Of a DNA stretch of 28,415 nucleotides, positions 1 to 6,333 are shown piece after piece. The stretch is from a virus, in IMG/VR virus record IMGVR_UViG_3300005293_000049, positions 1 to 28,415 of that record, one strand, 5' to 3'. The translations under genes and the position numbers were made by a program. The notes beneath the pieces were generated by a model. The model worked only from the letters and a program-made list of their open reading frames with translations. It did not search any database and was not told where the DNA came from. Positions within the stretch are counted from its first letter, which is position 1. Every line of letters starts with the position of its first letter.

Positions 1-11
1 CTTAAAAAATG

Positions 12-55
12 CCCCGGGGGAAAAATCCCGGGAACAATTCCGGATGATCCGGATC
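12..55. repeat. GC palindromes, possible leftward terminator
   Basis: A CCCGGG/CCCGGG hairpin (13-18 with 27-32, loop 19-26) is followed by a second palindrome GATCCGGATC at 46-55. Read on the minus strand, the first hairpin is followed by ATTTTTT, which is the layout of an intrinsic terminator for leftward transcription. On the plus strand there is no T-run after it. What lies to the left of the window is unknown, so the role is only a suggestion. Confidence 0.35.
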
Positions 56-72
56 AATCGAAAGGTACTGTC

Positions 73-264
73 ATGGCTGAACCCACTGAACCCACCGTCA
101 ATGAGAACAAAGCACCGGAAACCACCGCCCCCGCCAACTTCATCATGCCCAACCAGCACCTGATCGAACAGGTCATCGACCTTCGCCTCGCCGCTCATGC
201 GAAAGCTGAGAAGCCGGCCGCCAAGACGACTCGCGCTGCCGCCAAGGACGCCGACAAGTCCTAA
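73..264 (+). CDS. Small Ala/Pro/Lys-rich protein, unknown function
   Basis: A 63-residue protein starting at ATG 73 behind an AAAGG ribosome site. The first third is Pro/Thr/Glu-rich and probably disordered. A short hydrophobic, helix-prone stretch follows (about residues 22-42, containing MPNQHLIEQVIDLRL). The tail is rich in Ala and Lys and resembles the low-complexity basic tails seen on nucleic-acid-associated small proteins. No family is recognised and no transmembrane segment or signal peptide is present. It is the last gene before the structured gene-free region at 271-668 and is read in the same direction. Its G+C and codon choice (GCC, ACC, AAG) are on the high side for the window, which suggests good expression. 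Function unknown. Confidence 0.6.
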   Translation: MAEPTEPTVNENKAPETTAPANFIMPNQHLIEQVIDLRLAAHAKAEKPAAKTTRAAAKDADKS

Positions 265-270
265 GTAGTA

Positions 271-406
271 CAGCCCATGTAGGCTTTAAACGGTACCTAG
301 AGCTCCTAGTCTCCGGTCTTCCGGGTCGACCGTGAGAGACTTAGTTGTTCAAACAGGCAGTTGGCGCTGCTGAGCACTAGGTACCGCTTAAGGCCTACAT
401 GGGCTG
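271..406 (+). ncRNA. Structured RNA candidate A, multibranched with a long closing helix
   Basis: A gene-free element with a nearly perfect helix. Bases 271-284 pair with 393-406, 285-289 continue with 388-392 (one G-U), there is one A-C mismatch (290/387), and 291-300 pair with 377-386. Inside, GCTC 302-305 pairs with GAGC 372-375 and encloses three hairpins: 306-344 (CTAGTCTC/GAGACTTAG, extended by CGGTC/GACCG), 346-355 (TGT-TCAA-ACA) and 357-370 (GCAG/CTGC). The plan matches that of the element at 544-668. It is not a canonical tRNA: the arms are too long and there is no proper T-arm. Strand is assigned from the flanking genes only. Transcription is not shown; a DNA-level role such as a packaging site is the alternative. 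Confidence 0.6.
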
Positions 407-411
407 ACCAC

Positions 412-516
412 TTTTGCCTGTAGATGGAATGCCGGTTTAACTCATCGGAAATCTCATCTTACGACACGATCGTAGATTGCCAAATCACCAAACCGGCATT
501 CTTTCCATAGGCAAAA
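412..516 (+). ncRNA. Structured RNA candidate B, long hairpin between A and C
   Basis: TTTTGCCT (412-419) pairs perfectly with AGGCAAAA (509-516). After a small internal loop, ATG 424-426 pairs with CAT 506-508 and GAATGCCGGTTT (427-438) pairs perfectly with its complement at 490-501. The apical part holds a minor hairpin TACGA/TCGTA (460-464/470-474). It does not resemble A and C in sequence, but its 5' strand is the ACTTTTGC motif that also follows A and C. No reading frame of useful length is present. It could be an RNA or a DNA cruciform. Confidence 0.5.
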
Positions 517-543
517 ACTATACCTAAACTACTACACAACTGC

Positions 544-668
544 GTAGGATCTTCCCGAAAGGGTACTAGTTCTCACAATATGTAAGGCTCTTAAACCTTA
601 CACTCCTTTCAAGAGGCGGATTGCTCAGAATCCGTTCGAGACCTAGTGCCCTTTCAGTGAGATCCTAC
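544..668 (+). ncRNA. Structured RNA candidate C, homologue of A
   Basis: The closing helix is formed by GTAGGATCT 544-552 with its complement 660-668, followed by 557-569 with 643-655 (13 pairs, one G-U). TCTC 571-574 pairs with GAGA 638-641 and encloses hairpins 581-587/596-602 (TGTAAGG/CCTTACA), a small CCT-TTCAAG-AGG (605-616) and CGGATT/AATCCG (617-622/629-634). Arm order, the TTCAA-containing middle hairpin and the 3' flank (CCTACATAGCCTGACCACTT) match element A, while most stem bases differ. That is the pattern expected of compensatory change in a folded RNA. No tRNA T-arm or anticodon arm is evident. Function unknown. Confidence 0.6.
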
Positions 669-766
669 ATAGCCTGACCACTTTTGCGTGTTGAGCTACA
701 TACACTTTTAACTTTTGCCTAACCAGCCACTCTGGCATCATCAAACACACTAACCACGGGGGTATC

Positions 767-1033
767 ATGAAGAAATTGCTAGCCACTTTTGCCTTGGCCG
801 CAACACTGGCCATTGGCGGAACCGCTTTGTCGGCTACGCCCGCATCGCTGACCACACCGAAGGCTGAAGCAGCCACCTACTCGCAGTGTTTCACGGCGAT
901 GAACGGTGAACGATGGTGCTACCGAACCGGATGCACCTTCTGGGAATGGGCTGGAGGATGCCGAGATGGTTGGGTTCGAACAAACACTTGGTACGCACGC
1001 GGTGCTCACCAAATCCTCGGCATCTACGCGTAA
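767..1033 (+). CDS. Small secreted four-cysteine protein
   Basis: An 88-residue protein starting at ATG 767 behind a GGGGG-type ribosome site. Residues 1-35 look like a Sec signal peptide: a KK n-region, a hydrophobic core (LLATFALAATLAIGG) and an AEA-A cleavage site near residue 35/36. The predicted mature part, about 53 residues, is rich in Trp, Tyr, Gly and Arg and has four cysteines (in YSQC, RWC, TGC and GGC), enough for two disulfides. Such a product would be exported across the host membrane. It lies between the structured RNA region and the small terminase. No family is recognised. Superinfection exclusion, wall interaction or a bacteriocin-like role are all possible; none is shown by the sequence. 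Confidence 0.75.
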   Translation: MKKLLATFALAATLAIGGTALSATPASLTTPKAEAATYSQCFTAMNGERWCYRTGCTFWEWAGGCRDGWVRTNTWYARGAHQILGIYA

Positions 1034-1071
1034 CCCAAACACAAACTATTGACCTAAGGAGGTGAACCCCT

Positions 1072-1482
1072 ATGGCGGGCCCCGGTCGACCAAGAAAGTC
1101 TTCAGCACTCGTATCTCAGTCTCGTAAAGTTTATGAGTCAGAGATTGAACCTGAAGAAAAGCCCCAAAGGCGAATGCCTCTTGCCCGAACACCAGAAGCA
1201 CGAGAAGCACAACTTGCTGCTCTTGCTTATGACTTGGCTGAGAAGCAATTCCTAGATGGCACGGCCTCGTCACAGGTAACGGTTCATTTCCTTAAGGTTG
1301 GTTCAACCCTTCAGAAGCAAGAGCTTCAGAAGCTTAAGCAGGAAACACTACTCGTCGAGGCTAAGGTCAAGGATCTCGCCAATGTCGAAGAGATGAAGAA
1401 GCTCTACGTGGAAGCAATGGACGCTATGCGCGGCTATGCAGGACATGAGACAGGCGTGACAGATGACCCGAACATTTTCTGA
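1072..1482 (+). CDS. terS: Putative terminase small subunit
   Basis: A 136-residue protein starting at ATG 1072, nine bases after a perfect AAGGAGG. It is highly charged. The N-terminus is basic and probably disordered (GRPRKSS), then a helical segment from about residue 40 to 65 (PEAREAQLAALAYDLAEKQF), then a heptad-like helix (about 75-120, rich in Leu, Lys and Glu) that would suit oligomerisation, and an acidic tail. Size, composition and the position directly before an HNH nuclease and upstream of the large terminase fit a small terminase that recognises the packaging site and forms a ring. No helix-turn-helix motif is sharp enough to prove it, so the call rests partly on context. Confidence 0.6.
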   Translation: MAGPGRPRKSSALVSQSRKVYESEIEPEEKPQRRMPLARTPEAREAQLAALAYDLAEKQFLDGTASSQVTVHFLKVGSTLQKQELQKLKQETLLVEAKVKDLANVEEMKKLYVEAMDAMRGYAGHETGVTDDPNIF

Positions 1483-1897
1483 GCTAATGGAGCTCACTTC
1501 CTTTGAGGATCGGTTTGAATACCTAAGTCTCAAAGGTGTAGTAGGCGAATCCACATTCGGATTCGAACGCCACCTCAACCAGAAGTTCTATACCTCGAGA
1601 GAATGGCGTCTGACTCGTGATGCTGTCATAACTCGTGACTACGGTTGTGATCTGGCCATGCCCGGCTTTGAGATCTACACCCGGATTCTTATTCATCACA
1701 TGAATCCCATCACTCCTGAAGACATAGTGCACGGTAACGTGGACATTCTTGATCCGGAGTATCTGATCTCCGTAACCCACAGAACCCACAATGCAATTCA
1801 CTACGGCGACAAACATTTACTGGCACTACCAGTTGTTGTACGTCGTCCCGGTGATACTCGTTTGTGGGGAAACCAAACACTAAGGAGCGTAGCATGA
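1463..1897 (+). CDS. HNH endonuclease
   Basis: A 144-residue protein that overlaps the small terminase by 20 bases. The core has the HNH layout: SREWRLTRDAVITRDYGCDLA (about residues 45-65), then the strand with LIHHMNP (about 76-82) supplying the first histidines, then TPEDI, and LISVTHRTHNAIHYG (about 100-114) with the Asn and the metal-binding His. HNH proteins next to terminase genes assist cleavage of concatemeric DNA during packaging in HK97-like phages, and that role is inferred here. A free-standing homing nuclease is the alternative. The ribosome site before 1463 is weak; ATG 1487 is another possible start. Its stop overlaps the next start as ATGA. Confidence 0.85.
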   Translation: MTRTFSELMELTSFEDRFEYLSLKGVVGESTFGFERHLNQKFYTSREWRLTRDAVITRDYGCDLAMPGFEIYTRILIHHMNPITPEDIVHGNVDILDPEYLISVTHRTHNAIHYGDKHLLALPVVVRRPGDTRLWGNQTLRSVA

Positions 1898-3000
1898 CCT
1901 TTTCACAGCTCATCTCGGGGACCATTCCCCATCACAACAAATTCTCTTCACGCAGCGGTACTGCAGTAGCCCGAGTCATCCAGCACCACCATGCTGCAGT
2001 CTCCGATGCCGGCACACGCCGTCTGACAGACCCGAATGCTCCGGCATCCGTGCACTACAACATCCTGAGCGACGGCACCATCTGGGGTCAGGTTCCGGAA
2101 GAGTACCGTGCATGGACTTCGGGCAGCTTCGCCGCTGATGCTCCGGCAATCACCTTCGAAGTCCAGAACAACGGCGCGCAGATCAACGGTAACGACAACG
2201 ATCCGGGCTCATGGTCCATTTCTGAAGCAGCCTACTCTGCGGTTGTGGCTCTGCTTGCCGACATCGCCGTTCGTTATGGCTGGGGCGCTGTCTCCACGGG
2301 CAACTATCAGGGTCACCGTCAGTGGAAAGCAACAGCTTGCCCCGGCGGAAATCTTTGGTCGCTCATGCCCAAGACTCGAGACTTCGCCAATGGCTACATC
2401 AACGGTACCGCACAGCCGATGGCTACTCCTCCCACTCCTCCCACCGAGAGCAAGACCGTTTGGCAGCTTGCCGACGAAGTCCTTGCTGGTCTCCACGGCT
2501 CCGGAGAGGCACGACGCATTTCTCTTGGTGGGAAGTTCGCTGAAGTGCAGGCTGAAGTCAACCGACGTCACGGTGTTGGTGTAGCTCCGGCTGTAGCCAA
2601 GACTCTCGACCAGTTGGCCGACGAAGTCATTGCAGGAAAGCATGGAAATGGCGATGCTCGCCGTGCCGCACTGGGCAACCAGTACGACGCAGTTCAGGCA
2701 GTCATCAATGCTCGCACTGGTGGAGGTGGCGTTGCTCCTCAGGGACCAAACATCGCCTTCCTCGCCGATCAGGTCATTGCTGGCGCCTATGGTTCTGGCG
2801 AACAGCGCATCGCTATCCTCGGTGCGAACTACCGAGCCGTTCAGGCTGAAGTCAATCGTCGCATCAACGGCGGAGTCAACATCAATCAGCTCGTTGAAGA
2901 AACCCTTGCCGGTAAATATGGCAATGGTGACGCTCGGCGGGCTGCTCTTGGTGCTCACTTCAATGCCGTTCAGGCAGAGATCAACCGTCGTTACTCATGA
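1894..3000 (+). CDS. Endolysin: amidase/PGRP domain plus four CW_7-type repeats
   Basis: A 368-residue protein starting at ATG 1894 behind AAGGAG. Residues about 10-170 form an Amidase_2/PGRP-type N-acetylmuramoyl-L-alanine amidase. Visible zinc-ligand candidates are His in HHH (31-33), His141 in GHRQW and Cys149 in ACPGG; the SVHYNILSDGTIWG strand is typical. After a Pro/Thr linker come four repeats of about 40 residues (from about residue 187) with the signature LADEVxAGxxGxGxxR...LGxxYxAVQAxxNRR, which matches Cpl-7-like (CW_7) wall-binding repeats. No signal peptide, so a holin is needed for release. The frame overlaps the HNH gene upstream and the small membrane gene downstream by ATGA. 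It sits inside the packaging module, far from the Dp-1-like holin. Confidence 0.93.
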   Translation: MTFSQLISGTIPHHNKFSSRSGTAVARVIQHHHAAVSDAGTRRLTDPNAPASVHYNILSDGTIWGQVPEEYRAWTSGSFAADAPAITFEVQNNGAQINGNDNDPGSWSISEAAYSAVVALLADIAVRYGWGAVSTGNYQGHRQWKATACPGGNLWSLMPKTRDFANGYINGTAQPMATPPTPPTESKTVWQLADEVLAGLHGSGEARRISLGGKFAEVQAEVNRRHGVGVAPAVAKTLDQLADEVIAGKHGNGDARRAALGNQYDAVQAVINARTGGGGVAPQGPNIAFLADQVIAGAYGSGEQRIAILGANYRAVQAEVNRRINGGVNINQLVEETLAGKYGNGDARRAALGAHFNAVQAEINRRYS

Positions 3001-3164
3001 GCAGCGGAAAAATTGCTGAACTATCGCTTAGGGCTGTTGCTCTAAGCATAGTTTGCGCCATTATCTGCTACATGCTCTTCGTACTTGCAATGTGGGTGGT
3101 CGCTATCGTTCAGATCGCGATCTTCATATTTGTGACTATTGCGGAGGGGTGGCCGGTTGGGTGA
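2997..3164 (+). CDS. 55-residue membrane protein, candidate holin or lysis partner
   Basis: The start codon at 2997 overlaps the lysin stop (ATGA). The 55-residue product has a short polar N-terminus (MSSGKIAELSLR) and one long hydrophobic stretch from about residue 13 to 50 (ALSIVCAIICYMLFVLAMWV and onward), long enough for one or two membrane passes, then a short EGWPVG tail. Translational coupling to the endolysin and the tiny membrane-only architecture make it a plausible holin, antiholin or release protein. The lack of a charged C-terminus is not classical. The next gene starts inside its end, so it is not a random open frame between genes. Confidence 0.65.
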   Translation: MSSGKIAELSLRAVALSIVCAIICYMLFVLAMWVVAIVQIAIFIFVTIAEGWPVG

Positions 3165-3543
3165 CGACAGTATTCTCGACGTAACTAAGCGGTTGTGTAT
3201 GCTCGATCCCGACGATACCTCATACGATCTCGAGATCATCACGCACATCAACACCGTATTCTTCGTACTCAAAGGATTGGGAGTAGGGCCTGCAAATGGC
3301 TTCTCGATCATTGATAAAGCGGAGACTTGGTCACAGTTTATTGGAGAAAGTGAGATTCATGCCGTCAGAACCTACATGGGACTGAAGGTGCGGATGTTAT
3401 TCGACCCTCCGGCAACTGGACCAGCCACTGCAGCCATGGAACGCCAAGCCTCCCATTTGGAATGGTTGCTTAACATCGATGCTGAGGGGGTGAAATGGGA
3501 ACAAGCACAGCAGACGTACTTGCTGAACACGGTATCGGAATAG
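3157..3543 (+). CDS. Head-tail adaptor (HK97 gp6-like connector)
   Basis: 128 residues if the TTG at 3157 is used, which lies seven bases after GGAGGGG (3143-3149). The protein matches the adaptor family of many Gram-positive siphophages: an N-terminal helix (ILDVTKRLCMLD), then FD-like YDLEIITHINTVFFVLKGLG, the GVGPxxGF turn, TWSQF, then VRTYMGLKVRMLFDPP and a C-terminal helix with LEWLLN. Adaptors form a 12- or 13-mer ring under the portal. This gene normally sits just downstream of the major capsid gene with the closure and terminator genes; here it lies about 4 kb earlier, upstream of the large terminase. It overlaps the membrane gene upstream and the next gene downstream. Confidence 0.82.
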   Translation: MGDDSILDVTKRLCMLDPDDTSYDLEIITHINTVFFVLKGLGVGPANGFSIIDKAETWSQFIGESEIHAVRTYMGLKVRMLFDPPATGPATAAMERQASHLEWLLNIDAEGVKWEQAQQTYLLNTVSE

Positions 3544-3947
3544 ACGAGGAAACTCTCGAACATTACGGTGTGCCGGGAATGAAATGGGGTAAGCGGAGGG
3601 CAGCTAAGAATGCTCGAAAAGCAGATAATGCTCAGAGGGCTGAAGCTCGCGCTAAAGTTAAGGACATGAGCGATGACGATCTTAAATCGGCCATCAATCG
3701 TCTGAAACTGGAGAAAGAGTTCAAGACGCTCAACGCTCACCAAGTTTCTGAAGGGCAAAAGATCGTGGGTGACATCCTCAAAGATGTCGGCAAGCAGTAT
3801 GCCAAGAACTACATCACTAACTCACTCAATTCGGCTACCAAGCCGGGTGCTTTGGGTAAGATGAAAGCGGATCTGCTTACAAAACCGATCGCAGCAGCTC
3901 CGAAACCGGTTCTGCAATTCAACAAGACGTTTACCGGACGCATCTAG
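3495..3947 (+). CDS. YGVPGMKWG-motif phage protein (first copy)
   Basis: A 150-residue protein starting at ATG 3495 behind GAGGGGG and overlapping the adaptor gene. Residues 23-34 carry HYGVPGMKWGKR, a variant of the H-[HY]-G-[IV]-x-G-x-K-W-G-x-R motif found at the N-terminus of proteins in the head modules of many Gram-positive phages. Residues about 55-80 (MSDDDLKSAINRLKLEKEF) match the helical segment that commonly follows it. The rest is basic and helical, with no membrane segment. The motif recurs in the gene at 5714. The molecular role of this family is not established to my knowledge; a scaffold-, capsid- or terminase-associated role is suggested by position only. Confidence 0.7.
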   Translation: MGTSTADVLAEHGIGIDEETLEHYGVPGMKWGKRRAAKNARKADNAQRAEARAKVKDMSDDDLKSAINRLKLEKEFKTLNAHQVSEGQKIVGDILKDVGKQYAKNYITNSLNSATKPGALGKMKADLLTKPIAAAPKPVLQFNKTFTGRI

Positions 3948-3962
3948 AAAGGAGGGTTGGCG

Positions 3963-5717
3963 ATGGGACTATCTAACACAGCAACACCTATCTACTATGG
4001 CAAGTTTCGAGAGAAAGTGCTTAGTGGAGAGATCCCAGTATGTCGAGAAATCGAAGCTGAGATGAACCGGGTTGATGCTCTCATCGCCGACCCTCGTTAC
4101 TACTATGACGACTTGGCGATCAACGGCTTTATCTCCTATTGTGAGAATGAGCTAACACTAACTGATGGATCTGACTTTCACATGCTTGATAGTTTCAAGC
4201 TTTGGGCTGAGCAGATCTTCGGTTGGTGGTACTTTGAAGAAGAAAGCGTCTACATCCCTTCCCCCGACAACCATGGTGGACAGTTTGTACGACAATCGGT
4301 AAAGAAGCGACTCACGGTGAAGCAGTATCTAATCGTGGCTCGTGGCGCAGCAAAGTCAATGTACGCCGAGTGCATTCAAAGCTACTTCCTAAACGTCAAC
4401 ACTACTACTTCGCATCAGATCACTACAGCGCCAACAATGAAGCAAGCTGATGAAGTCATGTCGCCCTTCCGAACTGCAATCACGCGCTCGCGGGGACCAC
4501 TGTTTAGGTTCCTTACTGAGGGATCAATACAGAACACTACCGGCAACAAGTTGAACCGGGTCAAGCTCGCGTCAACGAAGAAGGGTATCGAGAACTTCCT
4601 TACTGGATCACTCCTCGAAGTCCGACCCATGAAGGTGGACAAGCTACAGGGTCTCCGACCAATGATCTCTACGGTCGATGAGTGGCTCTCTGGTGACGTT
4701 CGTGAAGATGTTGTCGGCGCAATTGAGCAGGGTGCTTCTAAGCTAGGTGAAGGTAACTATCTGATTGTTGCCATCAGCTCAGAGGGGACTGTTCGTAACG
4801 GCAGTGGCGACACTGTCAAAATGGAACTAGCCGACATTCTCAAAGGTGATACCTATGCGCCCTTCATCTCAATCTGGCACTACAAACTCGATGAACTCGA
4901 GGAGGTGCCTGATCACCGCATGTGGCCAAAGGCTCAGCCGAACATCGGACTCACAGTTTCCTATGAAACTTACCAGCGAGATGTCGATCGTTCTGAGGCA
5001 GCACCTGCATCGCGGAACGATATCTTGGCTAAGCGCTTCGGAATTCCCATGGAGGGCTATACGTACTTCTTCCCCTATGAAGAGACGGAAGTCCATGACT
5101 ATGTTCCAAACTACTGGAACCTACCTTGTGCTATGGGAGCCGACCTCTCACAGGGTGATGACTTCTGTGCCTTCACTTTCCTTTTTCCTCTTCGTAATGG
5201 AAGGTTCGGAATAGTAACTCGCAGTTACATCTCCGAGAACACTTTCTTTAAGCTATCTAGCGGTCCTCGTCAGAAGTATGAAGAGTTCATTGCCGAATCA
5301 AGTCTTCACGTTCTCCCCGGAGTAGTGCTTGACATGATGGCCGTCTATGATGATCTGGAAGCCTTCATTGAGAAGGAGCAATACGACGTTAGAGCTCTAG
5401 GCTTTGACCCGTACAACGCAAAAGAGTTCATCACTCGGTGGGAAACTGAGAATGGTCCATTCGGTATTGAGAAGGTGCCTCAGGGTGCCCGAACCGAGTC
5501 GGTTCCTCTAGGCGAACTTAAGCATTTGTCCGCTCGACGAGAACTCCTCTTCGATCAGACACTCATGAGCTACGCCATGGGCAATGCCATCACTATTGAG
5601 GATACTAACGGTAACCGTAAGCTTCTCAAGAAACGACATGACCAAAAGATCGACAATGTGTCCGCACTAATGGATGCATATGTCGCATACAAAGCGAATA
5701 AGGAGAACTTCGAGTGA
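3963..5717 (+). CDS. terL: Terminase large subunit
   Basis: 584 residues from ATG 3963, six bases after GGAGGG; a TTG at 3957 is the alternative. An N-terminal ATPase domain has a Walker A variant VARGAAKS (about 125-132) and a Walker B region MISTVDEW with Asp-Glu at about 239-240, followed by the coupling segment IVAISSEGT. The C-terminal RNase H-like nuclease begins at MGADLSQGDDF, with the first metal-binding Asp near residue 394; GFDPYN near 478 is the later acidic strand. It powers DNA translocation into proheads and cuts the concatemer. It is separated from the presumed small terminase by about 2.5 kb of lysis and connector genes, which is unusual. The GTG start of the next gene overlaps its stop codon. 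Confidence 0.95.
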   Translation: MGLSNTATPIYYGKFREKVLSGEIPVCREIEAEMNRVDALIADPRYYYDDLAINGFISYCENELTLTDGSDFHMLDSFKLWAEQIFGWWYFEEESVYIPSPDNHGGQFVRQSVKKRLTVKQYLIVARGAAKSMYAECIQSYFLNVNTTTSHQITTAPTMKQADEVMSPFRTAITRSRGPLFRFLTEGSIQNTTGNKLNRVKLASTKKGIENFLTGSLLEVRPMKVDKLQGLRPMISTVDEWLSGDVREDVVGAIEQGASKLGEGNYLIVAISSEGTVRNGSGDTVKMELADILKGDTYAPFISIWHYKLDELEEVPDHRMWPKAQPNIGLTVSYETYQRDVDRSEAAPASRNDILAKRFGIPMEGYTYFFPYEETEVHDYVPNYWNLPCAMGADLSQGDDFCAFTFLFPLRNGRFGIVTRSYISENTFFKLSSGPRQKYEEFIAESSLHVLPGVVLDMMAVYDDLEAFIEKEQYDVRALGFDPYNAKEFITRWETENGPFGIEKVPQGARTESVPLGELKHLSARRELLFDQTLMSYAMGNAITIEDTNGNRKLLKKRHDQKIDNVSALMDAYVAYKANKENFE

Positions 5718-6295
5718 CCGCAGAAGTAGTAGTAGTAGTAGAAGACAATCTCGCACACTACGGTGTGCCCGGGATGAAGTGGGGTAAGCGTAAGAACGCT
5801 GCGCGCGTACAGAAAAACGCAATAATCGACGGTGCTCGTGGACGTCAAGCAGTCCGAAAGGCTGAGGTTCGAGGTCTTAGTGCCGAGCGAATCAATGCAC
5901 GTACTGAAAAAGGTAAGGCGCATCTCGATCGAAAGATTGCTAACAAGAAATTCGAGATCGAGAACAACGATGACGCCGCGATCGCCAAGCAGCTGAAGAC
6001 CAGCGAAAAAGTACTGAAGGGTGCTAAAATCGCAGCCATTATTGGCATGTCGGTAGTTGGTCTTGGTACCGCAGCCTCGATCATCAACAGCGAAATCAGT
6101 GCGCGTGAAAATGAAGGTTCGGGAGCAAGGCTCACCGAAGAATTCAAGCGGCAAGCTGAAGAAAATGGGAGTAGCCGTACGCTGAGTAGCAGCATCGTTA
6201 CGCCCGGATACTCAATTGTCAACGGCAAGATCATCCAGTCGCACGTCTCTCCTGAAAAGGCGCTAGAACTTCACGATCGTGCCAACGGTCGTTGA
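5714..6295 (+). CDS. YGVPGMKWG-motif protein with a membrane segment (second copy)
   Basis: A 193-residue protein starting at GTG 5714, overlapping the terminase stop (GTGA), with AAGGAG at 5700-5705. Residues 15-26 repeat the HYGVPGMKWGKR motif of the gene at 3495. The remainder is unlike that gene: a basic helical, coiled-coil-prone region (about 30-103), a hydrophobic segment at about 105-124 (IAAIIGMSVVGLGTAASI) and a polar C-terminus. A run of GTA codons (5726-5740) gives VVVVV near the start. It sits between large terminase and portal. The shared motif suggests both proteins meet the same partner. A hydrophobic segment in this family is worth noting because it could anchor the partner at a membrane or bury in a portal complex. 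Confidence 0.7.
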   Translation: MTAEVVVVVEDNLAHYGVPGMKWGKRKNAARVQKNAIIDGARGRQAVRKAEVRGLSAERINARTEKGKAHLDRKIANKKFEIENNDDAAIAKQLKTSEKVLKGAKIAAIIGMSVVGLGTAASIINSEISARENEGSGARLTEEFKRQAEENGSSRTLSSSIVTPGYSIVNGKIIQSHVSPEKALELHDRANGR

Positions 6296-6310
6296 TTCCC
6301 AACTTCTAAT

Positions 6311-6330
6311 TTACCCTCGAGAGGAGGTAA
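6311..6330 (+). promoter_or_regulatory. Hairpin over the portal ribosome site
   Basis: TTACC (6311-6315) pairs with GGTAA (6326-6330); after one mismatch, a T-G and a C-G pair close a GAGA tetraloop (6319-6322). The portal Shine-Dalgarno AGGAGG (6322-6327) lies in the 3' arm and the start codon is at 6334. The stem is short, so masking would be partial. Confidence 0.4.
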
Positions 6331-6333
6331 CTT

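Noticed and set aside
271-668. tRNA genes in the structured gap
   Set aside because: Arms are too long, there is no seven-base anticodon loop with flanking T and purine, no GTTCRA T-arm with a five-base stem, and no CCA.
2209-2958. 249-codon minus-strand frame opposite the lysin
   Set aside because: It mirrors the lysin and its CW_7 repeats; there is no start signal and no conserved motif.
5726-5740. GTA trinucleotide run as a phase-variable tract
   Set aside because: A trinucleotide run changes only the number of valines and would not switch the frame; five units is short.
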